Shown here: positions 35,666 through 45,960 of the stretch, one piece after another
Layout of the letters: each line of letters begins with the position of its first letter
Position numbering within the stretch: position 1 is the stretch's first letter
Assembly: GCA_026545225.1 (NCBI GenBank)
Contig: CM048848.1
Location: 23,910,806 to 23,974,805 of the forward strand
From: Cornus controversa
Lineage: Eukaryota; Streptophyta; Magnoliopsida; Cornales; Cornaceae
Reading direction: 5' to 3'
DNA length: 64,000 nt
Program-made: the position numbers and the translations under genes
The notes under the pieces: model-generated
Told to the model about the DNA's origin: nothing
Seen by the model: only the letters and a program-made list of their open reading frames with translations
The model's database searches: none

Positions 35666-35782
35666 ATATATATATGTCGTGTGAGTGAAGTTTAAGTTTG
35701 TGTGTGGTTATGAGAGTAAACAGATGCATGAAGTGATGGATTGATTTTGTGGCAGACACTTTGGTGCATAGTTGACACATGG
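35666..35782 (+). repeat. F-like LTR scrap
   Basis: tatatatgtcgtgtgagtgaagttt matches the F LTR at about 24842-24868, then diverges. It lies between the cut B2 LTR and the start of A1. Confidence 0.5.
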
Positions 35783-37176
35783 TGATAAGTGTTCCATTCT
35801 ATGCATTTGAACCCTCTTTATTGCATATGTTAGTTTCATTTTTATGATTACCGAGATATGTTTACGGTATTTTTGTGTTTTTGAGGTATTGCAGGTCTTG
35901 TAGTGAAAGGGGCGAAGTTTGAGGCTATTTGCAACTGAAGAACAAAAATCAGAAATGCAGCCAAAGGCATCTCGATCAATTGAGATCTCGATTGATCGAG
36001 ATCTCATTTCGAGTGATCGAAATCTCGATCAATCGAGATCCAATCTCGATTGATCGAGATTCTGCAGAATCCACTTGCCCACTTGCTCACCTGCTCTCCC
36101 ACTTGCAACAAAATCCCCCCTTTTTGCACGACTTAGGGGGATTGTCTGACTTAAACAAGACCCTTGGGGACCTTCTTGATACAAGGGATATATATATTGA
36201 TATATATATATGGTGGGCCCCAAGGTTGAAAAAGGAAGCCTTAAAGCACCAAAAAGCCACATATCTCATATATCTCTCAACACACATCAGATTATCGAAG
36301 GAGAGACATTCGAGAGAGGAAGAGGAGAAGCTGAACCAGACAAAGAAACTTCACTTTCTTCATCAATGGAAGAGTGCAAGGCAACCATGAGCAACTAACT
36401 CTTCTACTAGGGTGTTGGTTTCAACCCCTAGCCATGTAAACTTGTTCATCCTTGTAGCACTTGGGATTTGTAATTAAATGTTGATTATTTAGCCTAGTGA
36501 TCATGTACACTAATACATTTCTTTTATATATTCATATGATTTTGGTTTTATTCTTGTCTTAGAGTATAATCTTCATGTGAATGCACAACATTTTCATATT
36601 CCACAAGAAGTGCAAATGATGGCTAGATAATGGTGTTTAAATGAATGTGTTGTGTTTGTTTGTATAAACCATGCCAAGATAAGGTAGCTTGGATGCATGT
36701 AGGTTTACTTAGAGAGTAGGGTAATTAGGTAGTTAGTTAGGTTGAAGAGCTATGCTTGTTGAAGATGGATTATGATAGGTGGACAAACACGTTGATCTTT
36801 TGATATGTCATTGAGGTCACAAGCCTAATGAAATTGTTAGGCATTTAATTAATGAATCACATGCTTGCTACACTTATGAACATGTGAATGGCTAGTGGTG
36901 GAAACCAACCCTAGTTCTCTCTCCCATCCTTTACTCTTTAATTTTATTGTCATTACATTCATGCAATAGTTTATAAACAAAAATTCAAAAACCTGTTTTT
37001 AGGATTAAAGTGGAATTAATCTTTCTTTAAGACAATTGAGACTAGTCTTTGTGGGATCGATACCCTCTATATAGAACCGTATCTACAAAGATTCGTGCTC
37101 TTGCGAGTGGTTAAATTATATTTTGATAAAAAGGACAAAATTAAGCTTACAATATAATCCGAGTTTAGCCACATTA
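35783..37176 (+). repeat. 5' LTR of A1
   Basis: 1394 bp, tgataagtgttcc... to ...cacatta (the usual ca end is mutated). Five palindromes at about 35968-36061, TA-rich TATA region at about 36188-36212, conserved end with ggatcgataccctctatatag. Confidence 0.9.
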
Positions 37177-37182
37177 AAATTT

Positions 37183-37200
37183 TGGCGCCATTGCCAGGGA
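37183..37200 (+). promoter_or_regulatory. Primer binding site of A1 (tRNA-Asp, degraded)
   Basis: tggcgccattgccaggga; two G-to-A changes from the A2 site. Confidence 0.8.
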
Positions 37201-37462
37201 CTACGGTGTAATTGTCGCCTTTAGAAGATTAAATCTGGTTTAATTCTTAGGCTGGAAATTCTTTCATTCTTTTTGTATATATCTTGTTCTTATTTCTAAA
37301 ATTTCTTGATTTTAGGTATACCACATAGCGGGCATCTAAAGAATTAAAGTTGGAACCCTTTGTGAGTATAAAGTCTAAAATTGGTGGTTTGAGTTCATTC
37401 ATTTTTTTTTATATATATTATTGTTTATTTTTCGTATTGAGGTGTTGTTCTACTATTAATGC

Positions 37463-39400
37463 ATGCTAGGTAGACGGTCCTTGTCACTTCCTTTGCTTCC
37501 TTGTAATATTGAACTTGAACGAACACTTAGACAACATAGAGGAACCTCTAGGGACCCTATATTGCCTAGGACTGAAAATATGGACCCAAATGAGAGACAA
37601 CCTCCCGGACTACCTCCTTTTAATCATGAACAACCACCTCCTCCTCCACCTCCTCAAGGAGAGTTGCTTATGGCTTTTATCTTCCGACTACATTTGAAGT
37701 ACCTTCATGTATTCAATTTTCGGATGTAGCGGCAAATCAATTCGAAATAAAGTCCTCCACCATCAATCTTCTTAATAGCTTCCATGGTCTCCCTAATGAG
37801 GATCCATACCGACACTTAGATTACTTCCTTTCTGTGTGTTCCACTATTCGTGTACCACACTTTACGGAGGATGATCTAAAGTTGCGTATGTTTCCCTTCT
37901 CCCTAAAAGATAAAGCTAGAAGTTGGTTCAATTCCTTAGAACCTAACTCAATCCATTCTTGGGCGAAGATGCAAATAGAGTTCTTAAAAAAATACTTCCT
38001 AATGGGAAAGACGAGTGATATTCGGAGAGCCATCACCGGATTCACCCAAATTGACCAAGAACAATTTCATGAGACGTGGGAGAGGTTAAAAGATCTTTTT
38101 AAATCTTGTCCGCATCATGCTGTCCCAAAATGGCAGCTAGTGCAAAGTTTTTACGATGGGGTGAGTGAGCAACATAGACAAATGATAAACTCTGCGTGTG
38201 GAGGTGGATACCTTTTGAAAAGCCCCGATGAGGCATGGAAACTTTTTCAAACCCTAAGCAACAATTCCACTAGGAAAGGGAAGGCCACCCAACCTTGTAG
38301 AGGAGTGCATGAAATTTCATGGGTAGATGAGGTTGCCATGCAAGTAGAAGCCTTATGAGGATTGCCTACTCCAAGCCAACCTGTTCAAAAGCTTGAAAAA
38401 TGGACCTAATAATGAAAAATGGGCTGCCTACTCCAAGCCAACCTGTTCAAAATCAGGAAGGATGTTCGTTTTGCTATAGTACTTCACATTTCATGCGAGA
38501 TTGTCCTATTGCCGGGCAATCTCCCGATTATGCTCAAGAGCAAGCGAATGCCTTGTACTCTAAACAAATGAATGATCCATATTCAAACACGTACAATCCT
38601 GGTTATAAGAATCATCTGGCTTTTTCATGGAAACCTCAAGAATCAAGTCCCTCTTTTCAAGGGCAAAATTCTTTCAATTCCCAATCTCAACAGTCTCAAT
38701 ATAGGCCAAATCCTCAACCTTACCATCAACGATCCAATTACCAACAACCACCACCTCCTCTGAGAAGCCAAGGCTTTGAAGAAAGAGTGATAAGCAATCT
38801 TGAGGCTAATACCCGCTTATTGCAAACTCACTCTCAATCAATCTCTAAGCTTGAACCTAATGCTCAATCTATGGCTAGGTTAGAAGCTCAAATCGGGCAA
38901 CTAGCCAATGCCCTAAATAGAAGGGAGGAAGGTAAGTTGCCGAGTCAACCGGTGGCAAATCGTAAGGGTGTTCATATGATTGAAGATCCATCATCTTCAT
39001 CTTGTAATGCTCCTCCAGAGCAAGTTCAATCAATCACCACCTTAAGGAGTGGTAAAGTCATCAATTCCAAGGTAGGAGAGGAAGAGAGAAAGGAATCCCA
39101 AGACCAACCCAAAAATCCAAAAGAATCCTAATTAAATCCAAAATTATTTCCGTTAAATCCAAATGTGCATAACATCCCATTAAATCCAAAATAAAAGGCA
39201 AGTGAGGTTGTGTCATCATCAATTCCAAATCTTGACACTTCTTTTGAACCTCCGGTTCTTTTTCCTCAAAGATTGAAGGAACCTCCTCATTTTGGGAAGC
39301 AAGGAGAGAAAATCCAAGACATGATGGAAATCTTCAAACAAGTAAAAATTAATCTCCCTCTCCTTGATGCTATTTGACAAATTCCCTCCTATGCTAAATT
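37463..39400 (+). pseudogene. Gag of A1
   Basis: Starts MLGRRSLSLPLLPC as in A2. Frame changes near 37680, 37830 and 38360, a local duplication at 38359-38458, and stops near 39129, 39194 and 39377. The core (FPFSLKDKARSWFNSL), the zinc knuckle (CSFC...SHFMRDC) and the C-terminal helical region are readable, about 85-95% similar to A2 by eye. Confidence 0.85.
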
Positions 39401-39410
39401 TTTTAAGGAC

Positions 39411-42274
39411 TTGTGCACTCAAAAGCACAAATCTAGGAATAATGCTCCTAAGAAAGTCCTCTTAAGTAAGCACATAAGCTCCATTTTCCAACACCAAGCC
39501 CTTCCTAAATTCAAAGATCCGGGTGCTCTGACCATTTCATGCACCATCGGAAATCAATCTTTTGAAAAGGCACTTCTTGATCTAGGGGCTAGTGTCAATT
39601 TGCTTCCATTCTCAGTTTACCAACAACTAGGTTTGGGGGAACTTAAGCATACAACAGTTGTGTTGCAACTTGCCGACCGCTCGGTGAAGCAACCACGTGG
39701 CATAATTGAGGATGTAGTCATTCAAGTGGACAAATTCTACTTTCCGATGGACTTCATAGTCCTTGACACGGAATTGGTTCAAAATCCAAATTGACATATT
39801 CCTATCATTCTAGGTCGTCCATTTTTGGCCACGGCAAATGCTTGCGTTAATTGCCATACCGGAGTAATGGACATCTCTTTCAGAAATATGAAAGTCCGCT
39901 TGAACATCTTCAATGCTTCCCACCACACATCCAAAGACGAAAGTGAGTGCTTTTGTGTCGATGTAGTGGAAGACTTTGTTCAAGAAGCACTCCCTTCTAT
40001 TCTTTCGAAGGATCCTCTAAAGGCATGCCTAAATCATTTCAACTATGACGATTTTGACATTGAGCAATCCATATGTGAAGTCAACTCAATGCTCGATGTC
40101 ACTACTGTCATGGATTTGCCTAAATGGAGAGTTCCAAGAGAACCCTTGCCTCCTTTGTCCAAAACTTTCCAAACTCCTTCTCTAATTTCTCCACCACAAC
40201 TTTAGCTCAAGCCTCTACCGGCGACGCTCAAGTACGTTTTCTTGGGCGCTAATGAGACCTTGCCAGTCATTATTGCTTCTAATCTTACCAATAATCAAGA
40301 GATAGAACTCATAAAAGTGCTAAAAGAGTACAAGAAAGCAATAGGATGGAGTGTGGCAGATCTTAAGGGAATAGACCCTTCTATTTGTATGCACTGCATA
40401 CACTTGGAAGAGGATGCACAGACCTCAAGAGAGGCACAACGTCGATTGAATCCAAATATGAAGGACGTTGTAATGAAGGAGGTGGTGAAGTTACTAGATA
40501 CGGGAATCATTTACCCCATCTCAGATAGCCAGTGGGTTAGTCCCACTCAAGTGGTTCCAAAGAAGTCAGGTATTACGGTGCAACCAAATGATAAGGGTGA
40601 ATTAGTTCCCCAACGCACCACCACGGGTTGGAGAGTGTGCATAGATTATAGGACATTAAATTCAGCCACTTGGAAAGATCACTTCCCCCTCCCATTTATT
40701 GATCAAATCTTAGAGAGATTAGCTGGGCAAAGTTTTTATTGCTTTTTAGATGGATATTCTGGCTATAATCAGGTTGCTATAGACCCGAGGGACCAAGAGA
40801 AAACCACCTTTACATGTCCCTTTGGCACATTTGCTTATAGACGCATGCCCTTTGGGTTGTACAATGCACCGGCAAATTTTCAACGGTGTATGATGTCTAT
40901 CTTCTCGGACATGGTGAAAAAATTCTTGGAAGTGTTCATGGATAATTTTTCTATTTTTGGGCCTTCATTTGAATCATGCCTCCAAAATCTATCCCGTGTT
41001 CTCAAACAATGTCGAGAGACCAACCTAATTCTTAGTTGGGAAAAGAGCCATTTTATGGTTCAAGAGGGTATTGTCCTGGGGCACATTGTGTCTAAGAGAG
41101 GAATAGAGGTTGATAAAGCCAAGGTTGAACTCATTTCTAAACTTCCTCCACCATCAACGGTGAGAGAGATTCGTTCATTCCTTGGGTATGCGGGCTTTTA
41201 TCGCCGTTTCATCAAGGACTTTAGCAAGATCTCTCGGCCTTTGTGTCGCCTTCTTGAAAAAGAGTCTTGCTTTACCTTTGATGAAGCGTGCCTTAATGCT
41301 TTTGAAAAACTCCGCACCATGCTCACAACCACTCCAATTCTAATCCCTCCAAATTGGGCTCTCCTATTTGAGATCATGTGTGATGCATCCGATTATGCCA
41401 TGTGTGCGGTCTCAGGGCAACGAGTAGACAAACTGTCACATGTCATCTACTACGCAAGTAAAACCCTTTTTGAGGCTCAAATCAATTATACCACAACGAA
41501 AAAGGAGTTGCTTGCGGTAGTATTTGCATTAGACAAGTTTCAAGCTTATTTATTAGGTTCAAAGGTCATTGTCAATTCAGACCATGCTGCCCTCCGGCAA
41601 CTTCTGGCCAAAAAGGACACCAAGCCTAGGTCGATCCGATGGATACTCTTGTTGCAAGAGTTCAATTTTCAGATTAGAGACAAAAAGAGAACTGAAAATG
41701 TGGTGGCTAACCACCTTTCTAGAATTCTTATTGAATCCCTTCATAATTTCATTCCAGTTTGTGAATCCTTTCCGGATGAACAACTCTTTGTCATTTCTCA
41801 AGAGAGTATCCCTTGGTATGCAGATATGGTTAATTACTTGGCAACCGGTAAAATACCATCTTCTTGGACCAAACAAGAGAAGGATCGTTTTCTCTCCCAA
41901 TCACGATCATATTATTGGGATGATCCTCAATTGTTCAAATATTACCCCGATCAAATAATTCATAAGTGTGTACCCAACAGTGAATTCCAAAGCATTCTCA
42001 AATTTTGTCATACACTCGCTTGTGGGGGACACTTTAGTGCTAAGAAAACCGCAGCAAAAATTCTTCAATGCGGATTTTTCTGGCCAACACTTCATCGGGA
42101 TGCATATTCATTCTGCTGCTCTTGTGAGCGATGTCAGTGCCTCGACGCGATGTCTTGGAAGGACATGATGCCTCTTCACCCTATTCTTATTATTGAGATA
42201 TTTGATGTGTGGGGCATTGACTTCATGGAACCATTTCCACCCTCTACTGGTCATTAGTACATACTTATGGCGGT
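39411..42274 (+). pseudogene. Protease-RT-RNase H-integrase (first part) of A1
   Basis: Protease with LLDLGASVNLLP near 39580, broken by stops at about 39792 and 40203. From 40242 a 671-residue open frame spans RT, RNase H and the zinc-binding part of integrase ([17 protein letters not shown]) to the A2 insertion at 42274. Length is deceptive: the RT catalytic box is FMDNFS rather than FMDDFS (about 40937-40954), so a catalytic aspartate is lost, and MPFGLYNAPANF replaces MPFGLCNAPATF. The integrase core resumes at 55218. Confidence 0.88.
42270..42274 (+). repeat. Target-site duplication, left copy (A2)
   Basis: gcggt immediately before the A2 5' LTR; the same five bases follow the 3' LTR at 55218-55222. 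The uninterrupted version, cttgtggcggtggactac, is in A2's own integrase at about 48759-48776. Confidence 0.95.
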
Positions 42275-43692
42275 TGATAAGTGTTCAATTCTATGCATTT
42301 GAACCATCTTTATTGCATATGTTAGTTCCGTTTTTGTGTTTACCGAGATATGTTTACGGTATTTTTGTGTTTTTGATGTTTTGCAGGTATTGGAGTAAAT
42401 GGAGCAAAGTTGGAAACTTTCTGCAGTCAAGAGATGAAATCAGAAAATGTTGCCAAGGCATCTCGATCAATCGAGATGTGGATTTCGATCAATCGAGATT
42501 TCGATTGATCGAAATCTCATTTCGATTGATCGAAATCTCGATCAATCAAAATGCAATTTCGATCAATCGAAATGCTGCAGAGCCCACTTGGCCACTTGCT
42601 CACCTGCTCTCCCACTTGCAACAAAATTCCCCTTTTTGCACGACTTAGGGGGATTGTCTGACTTGAATAAGACTTTTGGGGGCCTTCTTGATACAAGAGA
42701 TATATATAATGACATATATATATATATGGTGGGCCCAAAGGAGCCAAAAAGCATACAAAAAGCACCAAAAGCCACATATCTCATATCTCTCAACATACAC
42801 ATCAGAAGACTTGAGGAGAGACCTTCGGGAGAGGAAGAGAAAAGCTGAACCAGACCAAGAAGCTTCATTCTCTTCATCAATGGAAGGGTGCAAGGCAACT
42901 ATGAGCAACTAACTCTTCTACTAGGGTGTTGGTTTCAACCCCTAGCCATGTAAACTTGTTCATCTTTGTAGCTCTTGGGGATTTGTAATTAAATGTTGAT
43001 TATTTAGCCTAGTGATTATGTACACAAATACATTTCTTATATATATTCATTTGATATGGAATTTATTCTTGTCTTAGAGTAGGTTTTGTCACTTGAATGC
43101 ACAACATTTGCATATTCCACAAGAAGTGCAAATGATGGCTAGATAATGGTGTTTAAATGAATGTGTGATGCTAGTTTGTATAGACCATGCCAAGACAAGG
43201 TAGTTTGGATGCATGTAGTGTTTACGTAGAGAGTAGAGTAATTAGGTAGTTAGTTAGGTTGAAGAGCTATGCTTGTTGAAGATGGATTATGATAGGTTAG
43301 CACACACATTGATCTTTTGATATGTCATTGAGGTCACAAGCCTAATGACATTGTTAGGCATTTAATTAATGAATCCCATGCTTGCTACACTTATGAACAT
43401 GTGAATGGCTAGTGGTGGAAACCAACCCTAGTTCTCTCTCCCAACTTTACTCTTTAATTTTATCGTCATTTCATTTACGCAATAGTTTTAAACACAAAAC
43501 CAAAAACCTGTTTTTAGAATTAAAGTAGAATTAATCTTTCTTTATGACAATTAATGACTAGTCCTCGTGGGATCGATACCCTCTATATAGAACCTTATCT
43601 ACAAAGATTCGTGCTCTTGCGAGTGGTTAAATTATATTTTGATAAAAAGGGCAAAATTAAGCTTACAATATAATTTAGTTCCGACCACATCA
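42275..43692 (+). repeat. 5' LTR of A2
   Basis: 1418 bp, tgataagtgttcaattc... to ...accacatca. Six palindrome units at about 42461-42576; TA-rich TATA region at 42699-42727. By eye it differs from the 3' LTR by 8 substitutions and one 21-bp unit in the palindrome array. Confidence 0.95.
42461..42576 (+). promoter_or_regulatory. Palindrome array in A2 5' LTR
   Basis: Six copies of tcgat(tg/ca)atcga with matched flanks (ctc/gag or ttt/aaa); one is degraded to tcgatcaatcaaa. Spacing between copies is about 16-22 bp. The array ends about 125 bp before the TATA region. Confidence 0.6.
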
Positions 43693-43698
43693 AAATTT

Positions 43699-43716
43699 TG
43701 GCGCCGTTGCCGGGGA
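43699..43716 (+). promoter_or_regulatory. Primer binding site of A2 (tRNA-Asp)
   Basis: tggcgccgttgccgggga, a perfect 18-base match to the complement of the 3' end of plant tRNA-Asp, six bases after the LTR. Confidence 0.92.
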
Positions 43717-43977
43717 CTACGGTTTAATTGTCGCCATTGGAAGATTAAATCTGGTTTAATTCTTAGGCTAGAAATTCTTTCATTCTTTTTGTATATATCT
43801 TGTTCTTATATCTCAAACTTCTTGATTTTAGGTATACCACATTGCGGGCATCTAGAAGAATTCAAATTGGAACCCTTTGTGAGTATAACTTCAAAAATTG
43901 GTGGTTTGAATCATTCACACTCTTTTGTATATATTATTGTTACTTTGTGTGTAGAGGTGCTGTTCAATTGTTAATGC

Positions 43978-45960
43978 ATGCTAGGTAGACGGTCATTGTC
44001 ACTTCCTTTGCTTCCTTGTAATAGTGAACTTGAACGAACACTTAGACAACGTAGAGGAACCTCTAGGGACCCTATTTTGCCTAGAACTGAAAACATGGAA
44101 CCAAATGAGAGACAACCTCCCGATCTACCTCCTTTTAATCATGAACAACCACCTCCACCACCACCTCCTCAAGGAGAGTTGCTTATGGACTTTTACCTTC
44201 CGACTACATTTGAAGTACCTTCGTGTATTCAATTTCCGGATGTAGCGGCAAATCAATTTGAAATAAAGTCCTCCACCCTCAACCTTATTAACAGCTTTCA
44301 CGGTCTTCCTAATAAGGATCCATACCGGCACTTAGATTACTTCTTTTCCGTGTGTTCCACCATTCGTGTACCACACTTTACGGAGGATGATCTAAAGCTA
44401 CGTATGTTTCCATTTTCCCTAAAAGATAAGGCTAGAAGTTGGTTCAATTCCCTAGAACCCAACTCAATCCATTCTTGGGCGGAAATGCAAATAGAGTTCT
44501 TAAAAAAATACTTCCCAATGGGTAAGACAAGTGATATTCGGCGAGCAATCACCGGATTCACCCAAATTGACCAAGAACAATTCCATGAGACGTGGGAGAG
44601 GTTAAAAGATCTCTTAAAATCTTGTCCGCATCATGCTGTCCAAAAATGGCAGCTAGTGCAAAGTTTTTATGATGGGGTGAGTGAGCAACATAGACAAATG
44701 ATAGACTCCGCGTGTGGGGGTGGGTACCTTTTGAAAAGCCCCGATGAGGCATGGAAACTTTTTCAAACCCTAAGCAACAATTCAGCTCAACGCTCCTCCA
44801 CTAGGAAAGGGAAGGCCACCCAACCTTGTAGAGGAGTGCATGAGATTTCACGGGTAGATGAGGTAGCCATGCAAGTAGAAGCCTTGTCCCGAAAAATGGA
44901 TTTAATCATGAAAAATGGGCTGCCTATTCCTAACCAATCTGTCCAAAATCAGGAGGGGTGTTCGTTTTGCTATAGCACTTCGCATTTTGTGCGAGATTGT
45001 CCTATTGCCGGGCAATCCCCCGATTATGCTCAAGAGCAAGCGAATGCCTTGTACGCTAAACAAATGAATGATCCATATTCGAACACGTACAATCCTGGTT
45101 ACAAGAACCATCCGGCTTTTTCATGGAAGAATCAAGAATCAAGTCCCTCTTTCCAAGGGCAAAGTTCTTTTAATTCCCAATCTCAACAGCCTCATTATAG
45201 GCCAAACCCTCAACCTTACAATCAAAAATCAAATTACCAACAACCACCACCTCCTCCAAGAAGCCAAAGCTTTGAAGAACGAGTGATAAGCAATCTTGAG
45301 GCCAACACCCGCTTATTGCAAACTCACTCTCAATCAATCGCTAAGCTTGAAGCCAACGCTCAATCTATGGCTAGGTTAGAAGCTCAAATCGGGCAACTAG
45401 CTAATGCCTTAAATAGAAGGGAGGAAGGTAAGTTGCCGAGTCAACCGGTGGCGAATCCCAAAGGTGTCCATTTGATTGAAGATCCATCATCTTCAAATTA
45501 TAGTGCTCCTCCAGAGCAAGTTCAATCAATCACAACCTTGAGGAGTGGTAAAACCATTAACTCCAAGGTAGGAGAGGAAGAGAGAAAGGAATTACAAGAG
45601 CAACCTAAAAATCCAAAAGAATCCCAATTAAATCCAAAATTGTTTCCGTCAAATCCAAATTTGCAAAATACCCCTTTTAATCCAAAAGGAAAGGCAAGTG
45701 AAGTTGTGTCTTCATCAATTCCAAATCTTGACACCTCTTATGAACCTCCGGTTCCTTTTCCTCAACGATTGAAGGAACCTTCTCATTTCGGGAAGCAAGG
45801 AGAGAAAATCCAAGACATGATGGAGATCTTCAAACAAGTAAAGATCAATCTCCCTCTCCTTGATGCTATTCGACAAATTCCCTCCTATGCGAAATTCTTG
45901 AAGGACTTATGCACTCAAAAGCGCAAATCTAGGAATAAAGTCCTAAGAAAGTCCTCTTAA
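43978..45960 (+). CDS. Gag polyprotein of A2
   Basis: 660-residue open frame starting MLGRRSLSLPLLPC. An upstream ATG at 43974 hits a stop after four codons, so 43978 is chosen. A proline run lies at about residues 53-60. The retrotransposon gag core occupies about 115-260 (HLDYFFSVCS, FPFSLKDKARSWFNSL). One CX2CX4HX4C zinc knuckle sits at C328, C331, H336 and C341 and would bind RNA during packaging. Then comes a Q/P/N-rich stretch and a helical repeat region (about 440-490, LEANTRLLQTHSQSIAKLEA). The frame ends in LRKSS because of a one-base loss near 45940; without it the frame would continue into protease, so gag and pol were probably one polyprotein originally. Confidence 0.88.
   Translation: MLGRRSLSLPLLPCNSELERTLRQRRGTSRDPILPRTENMEPNERQPPDLPPFNHEQPPPPPPPQGELLMDFYLPTTFEVPSCIQFPDVAANQFEIKSSTLNLINSFHGLPNKDPYRHLDYFFSVCSTIRVPHFTEDDLKLRMFPFSLKDKARSWFNSLEPNSIHSWAEMQIEFLKKYFPMGKTSDIRRAITGFTQIDQEQFHETWERLKDLLKSCPHHAVQKWQLVQSFYDGVSEQHRQMIDSACGGGYLLKSPDEAWKLFQTLSNNSAQRSSTRKGKATQPCRGVHEISRVDEVAMQVEALSRKMDLIMKNGLPIPNQSVQNQEGCSFCYSTSHFVRDCPIAGQSPDYAQEQANALYAKQMNDPYSNTYNPGYKNHPAFSWKNQESSPSFQGQSSFNSQSQQPHYRPNPQPYNQKSNYQQPPPPPRSQSFEERVISNLEANTRLLQTHSQSIAKLEANAQSMARLEAQIGQLANALNRREEGKLPSQPVANPKGVHLIEDPSSSNYSAPPEQVQSITTLRSGKTINSKVGEEERKELQEQPKNPKESQLNPKLFPSNPNLQNTPFNPKGKASEVVSSSIPNLDTSYEPPVPFPQRLKEPSHFGKQGEKIQDMMEIFKQVKINLPLLDAIRQIPSYAKFLKDLCTQKRKSRNKVLRKSS

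Noticed and set aside
40242-42257. 671-residue frame as a functional polymerase
   Set aside because: RT catalytic box FMDN, integrase cut by A2, other parts of the polyprotein broken.
42461-42576. Palindromic repeats with regular spacing could be read as a CRISPR-like array
   Set aside because: Plant retrotransposon context, units overlap or have 2-10 bp gaps, no unique spacers and no cas genes.
43699-43716. Match to tRNA-Asp as a tRNA gene
   Set aside because: Only the 3' 18 bases are present, beside an LTR; it is a primer binding site.
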